64,000 bases of DNA from Nitrococcus mobilis Nb-231 (lineage in GTDB: Bacteria; Pseudomonadota; Gammaproteobacteria; Nitrococcales; Nitrococcaceae). Location of the stretch: NCBI RefSeq assembly GCF_000153205.1, contig NZ_CH672427.1:120899-184898 (forward strand). The letters run 5' to 3'. Of this stretch, positions 8,254 to 16,364 are shown piece after piece; the first letter of the stretch is position 1; each line of letters begins with the position of its first letter. The position numbers and the translations under genes are program-made. A model generated the notes under the pieces. That model saw only the letters and a list, made by a program, of their open reading frames with translations, was not told the origin of the DNA and did no database searches.

Positions 8254-10852
8254 CCCGGCCGTCGAGCAGGCTTGGGCCGAAAAGGATCGTTCGGCGCGGT
8301 TGCGATTTTCCAGGATCGGCTGTGTGCTTGCCCTCGTCCTGATCCCGGCGGGGGTGACCCTGGATCTGTTCATCTACCCACAGTTTTTCGGCAAATTTTT
8401 GCTGCTGCGCGCGCTTGGTGATGTGGCTGTCCTGGTCATTCTAGGGCTGCATTTCAGTAAAAACGGCCGCGACAATATTCGAATTCTCACGATGGCCTGG
8501 CTGATCATACCCCAGGCAACCATCTGCTACATGATCTACCTGACCGAGGGCTATGCCTCTACCTATTATGCCGGGCTGAATTTAGCGATCCTCGGTATGG
8601 GTGTGTTACTGCCCGTCACCGTATGGGAAGTCGCGATACTCGTTAGCGCTAGCCTGGCGCTTTACCTCGTGGCTTGCTTGAGCCGGACCGAAGAGCCGAT
8701 TAATTCTGTTTTGCTCTACAATAATCTCTATTTTCTCGTCTCTACCGGTGTTATCAGTGCCACCGCCGTGTATTTCAATCGACTTCGACGTTTTACGGAA
8801 TTCCGGCTTAATTTCGAGCTGGATGCACGTCATAAAGAACTAGCGGAGCTGGACCGACTTAAGTCCGAGTTCTTTGCTAATGTCAGCCACGAACTGCGCA
8901 CGCCGTTAACGCTGATTCTTGCGCCGGTGGAGGATCTGCTGCAAAAACGTGCCGCTATTCCGGCGGCCATTGCCAGTCAGTTGGACATCATTTACGGCAA
9001 CGCGCATCGGTTGTTGCGGCTGGTGAACGATCTGCTCGAGGTCATCCGGCTGGAGGAAAGCGGTGTCAAGCTGGATCGTCGGCCACTCGATCTGACGGCA
9101 CTTTTGAAAAGTATCGTAACGGCCGTTGAACCGCTCGCTAAGTCACGCGGTATCACTTTCAAGCAGCGGCTTCCCGACGATCCGGTTCCGATTCGAGGTG
9201 ATCGCAGTGCGCTAGAGAAAGTCTTTTTCAATCTGCTGAGCAATGCATTCAAGTTCACCAACGCTGGGGGTGGCGTTCGCATCACCGCCGAAGTTGAACC
9301 GGATCAAGTGCAGGTGACGGTCCAGGATACGGGCATCGGCATCAGCGAAAGCGATTTGCCGTTCGTGTTTGACCGTTTCCGGCAAGCGGACAGTTCGGCA
9401 ACGCGAAAATACGTTGGCACGGGTTTGGGCCTCGCGCTCGTGAAAGAGCTCACAGAAAAACATGACGGTTCAGCCAAGATTCAGTCAAGACTGGGAGCGG
9501 GCACGGCCATAACGGTTAGTCTTCCCCTGGCGCGTGCCGCGGGTGAGCTCGATGCGGAGCCCACGGATAAAGAAATCTTTGCGCAGCCCGCTAGCGCTGC
9601 GCCATGGCAGGAGCTGGCGGCGGCGCCGGGCACCGATGCGTCTCCAGTCGCTACGGGTGATGATGAGCGGGCAACAGTCTTGGTGGTGGACGATGAGCCG
9701 GACATGCAGCGTTATCTGGTCGAGTTGCTCGCACGGGAATATCGAGTGCTCAAAGCAAGCGACGGGCGGCAGGGGTTGGCGCTCGCACAAAGCCAGCGTC
9801 CGAATCTTATGGTGCTCGATTTGATGCTGCCCGAAATCGACGGTCTGGAGATCTGCCGTCGCATCAAAGAGTCTCCGCAGACCCGTTCGACGCGCATCGT
9901 ATTGCTCACCGCCCGAGCGGACGAGACTACCAAGCTGGCGGCGCTCGAGAACGGTGCGGATGACTTCCTCACCAAGCCGTTCAGCGGTATCGAGGTGCAG
10001 ACTCGGCTGCACAATCTGCTGCGCTCCGCCAAGCTGGAGCAAGACCTGCAATTACGTAACGAAGAGCTGCAGACCACCTTGGATGAGCTCACGCAGACCC
10101 AGAACCAACTCCTGCACAGTGAAAAGATCAATGCACTCGGTCGCCTCTCGGCCGGACTCTTGCATGAGGTCAACAATCCACTGAACTACGCTCTGACCGC
10201 TTTGGAGGTGGTGAAAAACGATCGCACGATCACCGGCGACGAGGAACTCAGTGAAATCATCGGCGATATCGACGAAGGCATGCAGCGTATCCGCGGAATC
10301 GTCTCCGAGCTACGCGCCTTCGCCTACCCCTCCAAGGGTGAACAGCAGACGTTCGATGCCGCCAAAGCCGTACAGGGCGCGGTGCAAATGCTCGTCCACG
10401 AACGTCGCGACGTCGCCGTGTACAACGAGGTTGATGAGAGCTGCTGCGTCAAAGGCTCGCGCAATCACATCGTTCAGGTTCTGGTGAACCTCATCGGCAA
10501 TGCCATCAAGGCCGTACAGGCCGTGGCAGAGCAGCGAGCCGGCGAAATCCGGATACGGGCCGAAGAGGACAATGGGCGCATCCGCGTCAGCGTCCGCGAT
10601 AACGGCACCGGCATACCGGCCGACACATTAAATCGCGTTTTCGACCCCTTCTATACCACCCGGGATGTGGGCGAGGGAATGGGCATGGGTCTGAGCGTCT
10701 GTCAGACCATCGTTCGCAACCACGGCGGCGAGCTTTGCGTGCGTAGCGAAGAAGGCGCCTGGACCGAATTCACTTTTGATCTACCGGCAGCGGATGAGCT
10801 GACCCAGACACAGAGCAAGGCGCACAGGGATGTACGTGAGCGAACCGCATAA
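8231..10852 (+). CDS. phcS: PhcS-like hybrid membrane sensor histidine kinase
   Basis: Likely receptor of the signal made by the preceding enzyme, located in the inner membrane. Residues 28-182 contain about six hydrophobic segments and no large periplasmic domain. A HisKA domain follows with phospho-acceptor H220 (FFANVSHELRTPLTLIL), then an ATPase domain with GIGISE and GTGLGLAL boxes at about 330-440. A receiver domain lies at about 475-600 (VVDDEPD, the LDLMLPEIDG phospho-Asp region, TKPF). A second transmitter follows at about 625-860, with its own histidine in LLHEVNNPLNY and GMGMGLSV near the end. Having two complete transmitters around one receiver is unusual. The gene overlaps phcB by 23 bases; AAGGAA stands just before the ATG. 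The role is inferred from order and domains. Confidence 0.8.
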   Translation: MPTRMDIDPAVEQAWAEKDRSARLRFSRIGCVLALVLIPAGVTLDLFIYPQFFGKFLLLRALGDVAVLVILGLHFSKNGRDNIRILTMAWLIIPQATICYMIYLTEGYASTYYAGLNLAILGMGVLLPVTVWEVAILVSASLALYLVACLSRTEEPINSVLLYNNLYFLVSTGVISATAVYFNRLRRFTEFRLNFELDARHKELAELDRLKSEFFANVSHELRTPLTLILAPVEDLLQKRAAIPAAIASQLDIIYGNAHRLLRLVNDLLEVIRLEESGVKLDRRPLDLTALLKSIVTAVEPLAKSRGITFKQRLPDDPVPIRGDRSALEKVFFNLLSNAFKFTNAGGGVRITAEVEPDQVQVTVQDTGIGISESDLPFVFDRFRQADSSATRKYVGTGLGLALVKELTEKHDGSAKIQSRLGAGTAITVSLPLARAAGELDAEPTDKEIFAQPASAAPWQELAAAPGTDASPVATGDDERATVLVVDDEPDMQRYLVELLAREYRVLKASDGRQGLALAQSQRPNLMVLDLMLPEIDGLEICRRIKESPQTRSTRIVLLTARADETTKLAALENGADDFLTKPFSGIEVQTRLHNLLRSAKLEQDLQLRNEELQTTLDELTQTQNQLLHSEKINALGRLSAGLLHEVNNPLNYALTALEVVKNDRTITGDEELSEIIGDIDEGMQRIRGIVSELRAFAYPSKGEQQTFDAAKAVQGAVQMLVHERRDVAVYNEVDESCCVKGSRNHIVQVLVNLIGNAIKAVQAVAEQRAGEIRIRAEEDNGRIRVSVRDNGTGIPADTLNRVFDPFYTTRDVGEGMGMGLSVCQTIVRNHGGELCVRSEEGAWTEFTFDLPAADELTQTQSKAHRDVRERTA

Positions 10853-12014
10853 ACGGGCAGTCGTACTCTTCGTCGATGACGAGACTAAGGCGCTGAAGTA
10901 TTTCGCGCGTTGCTTCCACCGGGAGTTCAACATCCTCACGGCCAGCAGCGGCGACGAGGCCAGAGAGATACTTGCGCAGCACGGCATGTGTATTGCCGTA
11001 CTGTTAACGGACCAGAGAATGCCCGTCAGCGATGGCATCTCGCTGCTGAGCGAGACTAAAGCACGCTATCCCCACATCGTGCGATTGCTGACCACCGCGT
11101 ATACGGACATCGGCGAAGCCATCGCCGCGGTCAATCGTGGCGAGGTGTGGCGCTATATTACCAAGCCTTGGGATCTTGAGCTCCTGCGCGGCGAGTTGAC
11201 CAATGCACTGGAGCTGTATCGCGAACAGAACCACGAGCGCGAGCTACTCACCGAGCGGCGCAAAAGCATCCTCTCCGTGGCGAGTCACATCGCGCACGAG
11301 ATGCGCACTCCGCTGCTCAGTACCCGTTCCGCCGCCGCGGGCATCGAGCGCTACCTGCCGCGCTTGCTCGAAGGTCACCGCTGGGCTTGTGAGGCCGGGG
11401 CGCCGGTCGAGCCCCTGCGGGAATCGCATAAGTTTGCCCTCGAAGAATCGGTAGTCAGCATTCGCCGCATCGTGGATCGAACGAATATTATGATCGATCT
11501 GTTGCTGGCGAATTGCGGCGGTAAGCGCATCGATCCGACGGCCTTCGATATCTGTCAGATGGGTGAGTGTGTCGACTGCGCCCTGCAAGATTTTCCGTTC
11601 CAGACCGATCAGCGAGAGTGGGTGCACAGCCAGGTCCAGCCGAGTTTTTATTTCCGTGGCTCATGCGGGCTGATGGTGTTCGTGCTGCACAATCTCATGC
11701 GTAACGCGTTCAAAGCAATAAACAACGCGGGCAAGGGGCGGATACGTATTTGGACGAGTCGCGGCGAGACGAGTAATACGCTTCATTTTGAGGATACCGG
11801 CACCGGTATCGATCCGAAGGTATTGCCCGAAATTTTCGAGGACTTCGCCAGTTTTTCGAGTAACGGCAAGGGAGTCGGTATCGGACTTGGCTTCTGTCGC
11901 CGCGTCATGGAAAGCTTCGGAGGCACGATCAGCTGCCACAGCATACCCTCCGTACACACCCGCTTCGATTTGGCATTTCCCCTAGTGGTTGGCGATGGCG
12001 CCGATCGGAGCTGA
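10830..12014 (+). CDS. phcR: PhcR-like response regulator fused to a histidine kinase transmitter
   Basis: The protein has an N-terminal receiver (residues 8-125: VVLFVDDETKALKYF, LLTDQRMPVSDG with the phospho-Asp, RYITKPWD). A transmitter module follows, with the histidine in ASHIAHEMRTPLLSTRSA at about 155 and ATPase motifs FEDTGTGIDP and GVGIGLGFCRRVMESFGG near 330-380. It has no DNA-binding domain. Ralstonia PhcR has this same receiver-kinase arrangement and takes part in the phosphorelay that frees the PhcA regulator. It overlaps the previous gene by 23 bases, so the two are translationally coupled. No phcA-like LysR gene lies in the window. Confidence 0.8.
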   Translation: MYVSEPHKRAVVLFVDDETKALKYFARCFHREFNILTASSGDEAREILAQHGMCIAVLLTDQRMPVSDGISLLSETKARYPHIVRLLTTAYTDIGEAIAAVNRGEVWRYITKPWDLELLRGELTNALELYREQNHERELLTERRKSILSVASHIAHEMRTPLLSTRSAAAGIERYLPRLLEGHRWACEAGAPVEPLRESHKFALEESVVSIRRIVDRTNIMIDLLLANCGGKRIDPTAFDICQMGECVDCALQDFPFQTDQREWVHSQVQPSFYFRGSCGLMVFVLHNLMRNAFKAINNAGKGRIRIWTSRGETSNTLHFEDTGTGIDPKVLPEIFEDFASFSSNGKGVGIGLGFCRRVMESFGGTISCHSIPSVHTRFDLAFPLVVGDGADRS

Positions 12015-12030
12015 TTCTATTGTTTAATTT

Positions 12031-13200
12031 ATGGATGTTAATACACGCGCTATGACGATATATGCGGTTCTCTATGTGGACGACGAGGAGAAGGCGCTGA
12101 AATACTTCCGCCGCGCGGTCGCGGATGAGGCGCTACCGGTATACACCGCTTCCAGTGTTGCGGAGGCCTTGGAAGTGCTGGAAGTTCACGGCGAGGAGAT
12201 CGGTGTCTTAATCACCGATCAGCGTATGCCGGGCCAAACTGGCGTCGACTTGCTGCGCCGCGTTCGCGAAGACTGGCCTGAAATCGTACGCCTGCTGACG
12301 ACGGCGTATTCGGATCTGGACGAGGCAATCGAGGCGGTCAATCGCGGTGAGATCTTCCGCTACATCACCAAACCTTGGGACATTCGGCAGCTGCGCACGG
12401 AGTTGCAGCAAGCTTTGGAAATCCACCGGCTCAGGCTGGAACGCTCATTGCTCATGGAAGAGAAGCTGAGCGTGTGGCAGCGTCTGATCGAGGTCAACCG
12501 CGTGCGTGATCTGGTGGTCATGGCCGGCAGTTTTACCCATATCCGCAATGCCATGACGGCCGTCGCCGCCTATCTGGAGGCCAATGTCACCGCAAGCTAC
12601 CGCGGTAGACTGATTGCTCCGGAACAACTCGACCTGTGGAGTCTGACCGAAACCGAGATCCGGCGCACACTGGGGCTGATCGAGGCGCTCATCCATACCA
12701 CCGAGCCGAACGAGGCTCGGGATGCCTTCGATGCACAGACCAGCCCACGCCGCTTGATCGAGGAGGCCGCGCCGCCGGTGTGCCAAGTGCGTGTGCAGGA
12801 AGTCGACGGGATTCAGCCTGTACTCGTCGATAGGACCCTGGCGCGCTCGCTCGTTGCCAGCTTATGCCACATGAGCGCCGGGGGTGACGAAACGACCGTG
12901 GAGGTACTCTGCGAGCCGGGAAGATTATATGGGGAGCTGGCGGCCACCGTTATGACCTTCTGCAGCGCGAGTAATTATCAGGCACCGGAAGGGACGTCCG
13001 GTTTGGATGTGATCCCGGAGCATCTGAGCGCCTACCTCATTGCCTATCATCACGGTGGCAGCCTACAGCCGGTCCTGGATGGTTCTATCCAGAAGGGCTT
13101 CCGCCTCACCCTGCCCACCGAGCCGGCGGTGGTGCCTGCGGGGCAACCCGCCGAAGGCTGGTTGGAAAGGATTCTCGCGCGCTTGGAGTGTTGGGAGTAG
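12031..13200 (+). CDS. phcQ: PhcQ-like response regulator with degenerate transmitter
   Basis: The N-terminal receiver (residues 10-130) closely resembles that of the preceding protein: VLYVDDEEKALKYFRRAV, LITDQRMPGQTG, RYITKPWD. The C-terminal half keeps a histidine in a kinase-like helix (SFTHIRNAMTAVAAYL, about 170-185), but I cannot find the usual N, G1 and G2 ATP-binding boxes, so autokinase activity is doubtful. It starts 16 bases after the preceding stop; a second ATG at 12052 is an alternative start. Ralstonia PhcQ is the fourth gene of phcBSRQ and a receiver protein, which matches this position. Function as an output or signal-dampening protein is inference. Confidence 0.75.
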   Translation: MDVNTRAMTIYAVLYVDDEEKALKYFRRAVADEALPVYTASSVAEALEVLEVHGEEIGVLITDQRMPGQTGVDLLRRVREDWPEIVRLLTTAYSDLDEAIEAVNRGEIFRYITKPWDIRQLRTELQQALEIHRLRLERSLLMEEKLSVWQRLIEVNRVRDLVVMAGSFTHIRNAMTAVAAYLEANVTASYRGRLIAPEQLDLWSLTETEIRRTLGLIEALIHTTEPNEARDAFDAQTSPRRLIEEAAPPVCQVRVQEVDGIQPVLVDRTLARSLVASLCHMSAGGDETTVEVLCEPGRLYGELAATVMTFCSASNYQAPEGTSGLDVIPEHLSAYLIAYHHGGSLQPVLDGSIQKGFRLTLPTEPAVVPAGQPAEGWLERILARLECWE

Positions 13201-14046
13201 CAATCAGGGCGATCAATTAGCCGGATGAGTGGCGTCCACACGGCGAGATCGTCCTAGTTTCAGCGCGCGTGCTGACTGGGAAAACAACGGCCAATCTATA
13301 GTTTCTGTGCAAAATACACTTTTTGACCGCCAACTAAGGGATTGGCCTGCCAGTATGTGAGGTATTTCTACCTATAGATGATCCGGCCGTCCGTGGTGAT
13401 CGTTTGGGCAACGCCGGTCGGTTGCGCATCTTACGCAACATGCGTACCCATCGGGGCTCGAAGCTGATCCGGCAGAAGAGCGCCGGGAATGCTATCGCCG
13501 CCAGCGACTGAACTGCCCCCGTTTCACGGTTGGAGTTTCGTAACTTGCAGTACCGCCCCTGATGATTTTAAAGTCATCTATGCTTGAAACGAGCCGGCGC
13601 TCCGGCCTTGATCTCCGTGCGGGTGCGCGGCGTGGTGCGAGCCTGGGGGTGTAAAGTAACAGGCATCATCGGGCTTCAAGGTGCCGGCAGGGTTGTCTCA
13701 TCGCGTCACGGGCCACGCATAAACGCCAGACCCGCTGTCCAATAGAATCACACGGAACCTGACATATAACCGAGTTACGGAATTTCTCGAAGTAACCGGC
13801 GTTTTTCAGTGCCACTTCTTGCGCATCAGCTATATGGCCTCGCGTAGAGGTTCGTTGCTGCGGTGACGTGGTCACCCCAAAGGCTTTCAAGGTGCAAAAA
13901 TACAATATTGTAAATCAATAGCTTATGACACACCTTGCAACCCTGTGTGACGGTTCAGACCGAGACCGTACCGCGCTAGAGGACCGGTTTTCAGTCACTT
14001 ACCTTGAGCCGCCATCTGCCCACCTTGAAAGCCTTGCTGCCACCCC
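13201..14046. other. Long gap without gene, with two palindromes near its right end
   Basis: About 845 bases carry no recognisable coding sequence; short frames show no family signal. Near the right end are a perfect 12-bp palindrome TACAATATTGTA at 13901-13912 and, upstream, GGTGAC-GTG-GTCACC at 13862-13876. These could be operators or remains of a lost gene's promoter. Nothing else in the stretch stands out. Confidence 0.35.
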
Positions 14047-14445
14047 TTAATGTCGGTGAAAGCCACGGCCTCGGTGGTAGCCACCGCGGTAGCCTCTGTG
14101 GTGAGGTCCTCTGAACTGGTGTCCACCGAAATAAAAATTGCCGAAACGCGGGCCCCGAAAGCGGGGGCCGCGCTTAAAGCGCTGGTAGTAGAAGCCCTGG
14201 TTCCGGAAACCCCGGCGCCAGCGCGGGTAATGGCCGTGCCGAAAGCGATGGTAGCCGCCCATGGGCGCGGAGTAACGGTATTGGTAGAAATGGGGACCGT
14301 AGCCGTAGGAGAAGCCGTAGCGCGTCACCGGTAATGCGCCTGGGCCGCCGAGATAATCGTTGGCGCGCGCCGCAGACGATCCAGCGAACGTTGCGCCAAA
14401 CAGCATGCCTGCCGCGATCAGCGGTAATAAACGCATTCTCGTCAT
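14047..14445 (-). CDS. Gly/Tyr/Arg/His-rich secreted protein, 132 aa
   Basis: Residues 1-28 form a clear signal peptide (LLPLIAAGMLFGATFAGSSAARA) with an Ala-X-Ala-type cleavage site. The mature part is low-complexity and rich in Gly, Tyr, Phe, Arg and His, with repeated RG, FRGP and HRG units and no cysteine. Such proteins may bind metal, polyanions or envelope components, but no function is known to me. AAGGAG is 7-8 bases before the ATG. It diverges from the glycine-zipper protein gene, and the shared intergenic region carries matching regulator-like boxes on both sides. Probably a periplasmic or surface protein under the nearby two-component system. Confidence 0.7.
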   Translation of the reverse strand: MTRMRLLPLIAAGMLFGATFAGSSAARANDYLGGPGALPVTRYGFSYGYGPHFYQYRYSAPMGGYHRFRHGHYPRWRRGFRNQGFYYQRFKRGPRFRGPRFGNFYFGGHQFRGPHHRGYRGGYHRGRGFHRH

Positions 14446-14525
14446 AATACGTCTCCTTCCTGCTCCTTGCGGATAAAGCCGGGCTGAGCCCGAGGCTTCT
14501 TTGAATCCATGCTGCGCGCTGTTTC

Positions 14526-14541
14526 CTGAACCGCGGCTGAA
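14526..14541 (-). promoter_or_regulatory. OmpR-family-type direct repeat facing the leftward gene
   Basis: On the minus strand TTCAG-N6-TTCAG (plus strand CTGAA-N6-CTGAA) gives an 11-base repeat, the spacing used by OmpR/PhoB-family regulators. It lies 80 bases before the start at 14445 and is mirrored by an identical box facing the other way at 14612-14627. Confidence 0.6.
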
Positions 14542-14555
14542 CGGGTGGGCCGAGA

Positions 14556-14601
14556 GCCTGTTAACAATCAGCCGCGACGCTGCGGGTGATTGTTAACAGG
14601 C
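14556..14601. repeat. Perfect 15-bp inverted repeat in the divergent promoter region
   Basis: GCCTGTTAACAATCA at 14556-14570 is repeated in exact inverse complement at 14587-14601, with 16 bases between. It lies between the two TTCAG-type boxes. A further 12-bp inverted pair (14536-14547 and 14617-14628) surrounds it because the two boxes mirror each other. It could be a second operator, or a bidirectional hairpin that separates the two promoters. Confidence 0.75.
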
Positions 14602-14611
14602 CCTACTGCCA

Positions 14612-14627
14612 TTCAGCACCCGTTCAG
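14612..14627 (+). promoter_or_regulatory. OmpR-family-type direct repeat facing the rightward operon
   Basis: TTCAG-N6-TTCAG (the longer form is TTCAGC-N5-TTCAGC) has the 11-base periodicity of OmpR-family binding sites. It stands 77 bases upstream of the ATG at 14705, nearly the same distance as its mirror copy from the divergent gene. The obvious candidate regulator is the OmpR-family protein encoded at 15675-16364. Confidence 0.65.
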
Positions 14628-14704
14628 CTCGTGCGCGCTAGGGTGGCCGCGTGCCGATGCTAAATCGGCTGCCAAAATACGCGAAAAAGTAAGGAGGCCT
14701 ACCG

Positions 14705-15250
14705 ATGAACAAATTGCTGAGTATCGGTCTGTGCGCGGCATCCGCGGCCCTTGCCCCGCTTGCTCAGGCTGCCAGCTACGGCAATTACGGTATGGATTAC
14801 GCCCGGGTGATCCGCGTGGAACCGATCTACCGCGAAATAGAGATCACCACACCGCAGCGGCAGTGCTATGACCAGCCGGTTCATCGAGGTTACCGGGCCA
14901 ATGATGGCGGTGATGGCGCCTTGGCGGCCGTCGTCGGCGGGGTTGTGGGCGGCGTGATCGGCCATAGTCTGGGCCGTGGCCGCCACCGCGCGCCCGTTAC
15001 CATCGCTGGTACTTTGGCGGGGGTGGGTATCGGCCGGCACATTGCCCGTCAGCGTGACGACTACTACGCCGAGCGGATTGGCTATCAGCGTGTTTGTCAG
15101 GTGGTCGACGATACCCGTTACGAGCGGCGCGTGGAGGGTTACGATGTCACCTACCGTTACCGTGGCGAGACCTATGAGACGCGTCTGCTCTATGATCCGG
15201 GTCCGCGGCTGCGGGTACAAGTGGATGTGACACCGGTGCTGGAGAATTAA
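14705..15250 (+). CDS. Glycine-zipper 2TM (17-kDa antigen-like) envelope protein
   Basis: A signal peptide occupies residues 1-22 (LCAASAALAPLAQA). After a short polar segment, residues 73-118 hold two small-residue-rich helices, LAAVVGGVVGGVIGHSLG and IAGTLAGVGIGRHIA, the glycine-zipper pattern of the Rickettsia 17-kDa antigen family, which sits in the outer membrane or periplasm. The C-terminal 60 residues are a beta-rich tail with a conserved Cys and many Tyr/Arg (YRYRGETYETRLLYDPGPRL). There is no lipobox. AAGGAGG is 8 bases before the ATG. It is the first gene of a probable operon with the PepSY gene and the two-component system, and probably answers to envelope stress. Confidence 0.85.
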   Translation: MNKLLSIGLCAASAALAPLAQAASYGNYGMDYARVIRVEPIYREIEITTPQRQCYDQPVHRGYRANDGGDGALAAVVGGVVGGVIGHSLGRGRHRAPVTIAGTLAGVGIGRHIARQRDDYYAERIGYQRVCQVVDDTRYERRVEGYDVTYRYRGETYETRLLYDPGPRLRVQVDVTPVLEN

Positions 15251-15285
15251 CCCTCGGGGTAAGCGAATGGGTTAGGCTAGCGGGG

Positions 15286-15672
15286 ATGGGGCGCATGATG
15301 GTCGTAGCGGCACTGCTGGCAGTGGTCCTGGGGGGATTCGGAATCGCATCCGCCCAGTCCCGCCCCTTCGATTTCGACCAACGCCGCGTCATGGCGCGTT
15401 CGATGCCCTTTCCCGGGGAAGGCGGGCCGCGCCGGTCAGGATCCGTTGACCACGCCGATCACCACGGCTCAGCCCGTTCCGAAAGTCTCGCCCCAGGCTA
15501 TGCGCCGCGGGATCGCCTGATCTCACCCGGGGAGGCGGCGCGCCGGGCCCGGCAGCGCTATGGTGGCCGCGTGCTGGGTGTAGAGCTCGCCCGTGACGGC
15601 GCGCCCTACTATCGAATTAAGCTGCTTCGCAACGGCAACGTGCGGGTCGTGCGTATACCGGCCAGGCGGTAG
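15286..15672 (+). CDS. PepSY-domain periplasmic protein
   Basis: The first 24 residues form a signal peptide (VVAALLAVVLGGFGIASA). Residues 75-126 resemble a PepSY domain: ISPGEAARRARQRYGGRVLGVEL followed by YYRIKLLRNGNVRVVRI. Small PepSY proteins are commonly encoded beside OmpR/HK pairs and are thought to inhibit periplasmic proteases or modulate the sensor. Residues 30-70 are a poorly conserved basic linker. The stop is two bases before the response regulator start, so the genes are surely co-transcribed. An internal ATG at 15295 could also be the start. Confidence 0.8.
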   Translation: MGRMMVVAALLAVVLGGFGIASAQSRPFDFDQRRVMARSMPFPGEGGPRRSGSVDHADHHGSARSESLAPGYAPRDRLISPGEAARRARQRYGGRVLGVELARDGAPYYRIKLLRNGNVRVVRIPARR

Positions 15673-15674
15673 CC

Positions 15675-16364
15675 ATGCGTGCTCTGATCATCGAAGACGA
15701 CCGGCATTTGCTGGAGCAGCTCAAGGAGCATCTGGCGAGCGCGGGCTTGGTGGTGGATACGGCCGCCGACGGGCGCGAAGGTTGTCATATGGCCATCGAA
15801 TACCCACTCGATGTGGCCGTGATTGACCTGGGGTTGCCACACGTTTCGGGGCTGGAGATCATCAAGGCGACGCGTGCTGCCGGGCGCCGGTTTCCGATCC
15901 TCATCCTTACGGCCCGCACTCGCTGGCAGGACAAGGTGGCCGGGCTGGAGGCCGGCGCCGACGACTATCTGGTCAAGCCCTTTCACCCAGAGGAATTGCT
16001 GGCCCGGCTGCGCGCATTGCTGCGGCGCACGAGCGGCTGGGCTCAGCCGCTATTGATCTGTGGCCCCGTACGGCTTGATATCTCGAGCCAGGCGGTCATG
16101 CTCGATGGTCGGCCCGTTGCTCTCACCGGGTTCGAATACCGGGTGCTGGAATATCTAATGCTCCACGCCGGGGAGGTGGTATCCAAGACCACGCTCACCG
16201 AGCACCTCTATGCCGAGGACGGCGACCGCGACAGCAACGTCATCGAGGTATTCGTCCGGCGCCTGCGGCGTAAGCTGGATCCGGATGGCCGGCTGGCGGC
16301 GATCGAGACGCTGCGCGGTCGAGGCTACCGGTTCACCCTGCCGCGGCAAGAGCCTGAGGCGTGA
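15675..16364 (+). CDS. OmpR-family response regulator (QseB/PhoP-like)
   Basis: Residues 1-115 form a receiver domain: acidic pair IIEDDRHLLEQ, phospho-Asp in VAVIDLGLPHVSG, Thr in ILTARTRWQDK and the Lys of VKPFHPEEL. Residues 128-224 are a winged-helix DNA-binding domain ending in IETLRGRGYRFTL, typical of the PhoP/QseB branch. The stop overlaps the kinase start by four bases. This protein is the natural candidate to bind the two TTCAG-N6-TTCAG boxes upstream of the operon and of the divergent gene, which would make the operon autoregulated. The signal is unknown. Confidence 0.93.
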   Translation: MRALIIEDDRHLLEQLKEHLASAGLVVDTAADGREGCHMAIEYPLDVAVIDLGLPHVSGLEIIKATRAAGRRFPILILTARTRWQDKVAGLEAGADDYLVKPFHPEELLARLRALLRRTSGWAQPLLICGPVRLDISSQAVMLDGRPVALTGFEYRVLEYLMLHAGEVVSKTTLTEHLYAEDGDRDSNVIEVFVRRLRRKLDPDGRLAAIETLRGRGYRFTLPRQEPEA

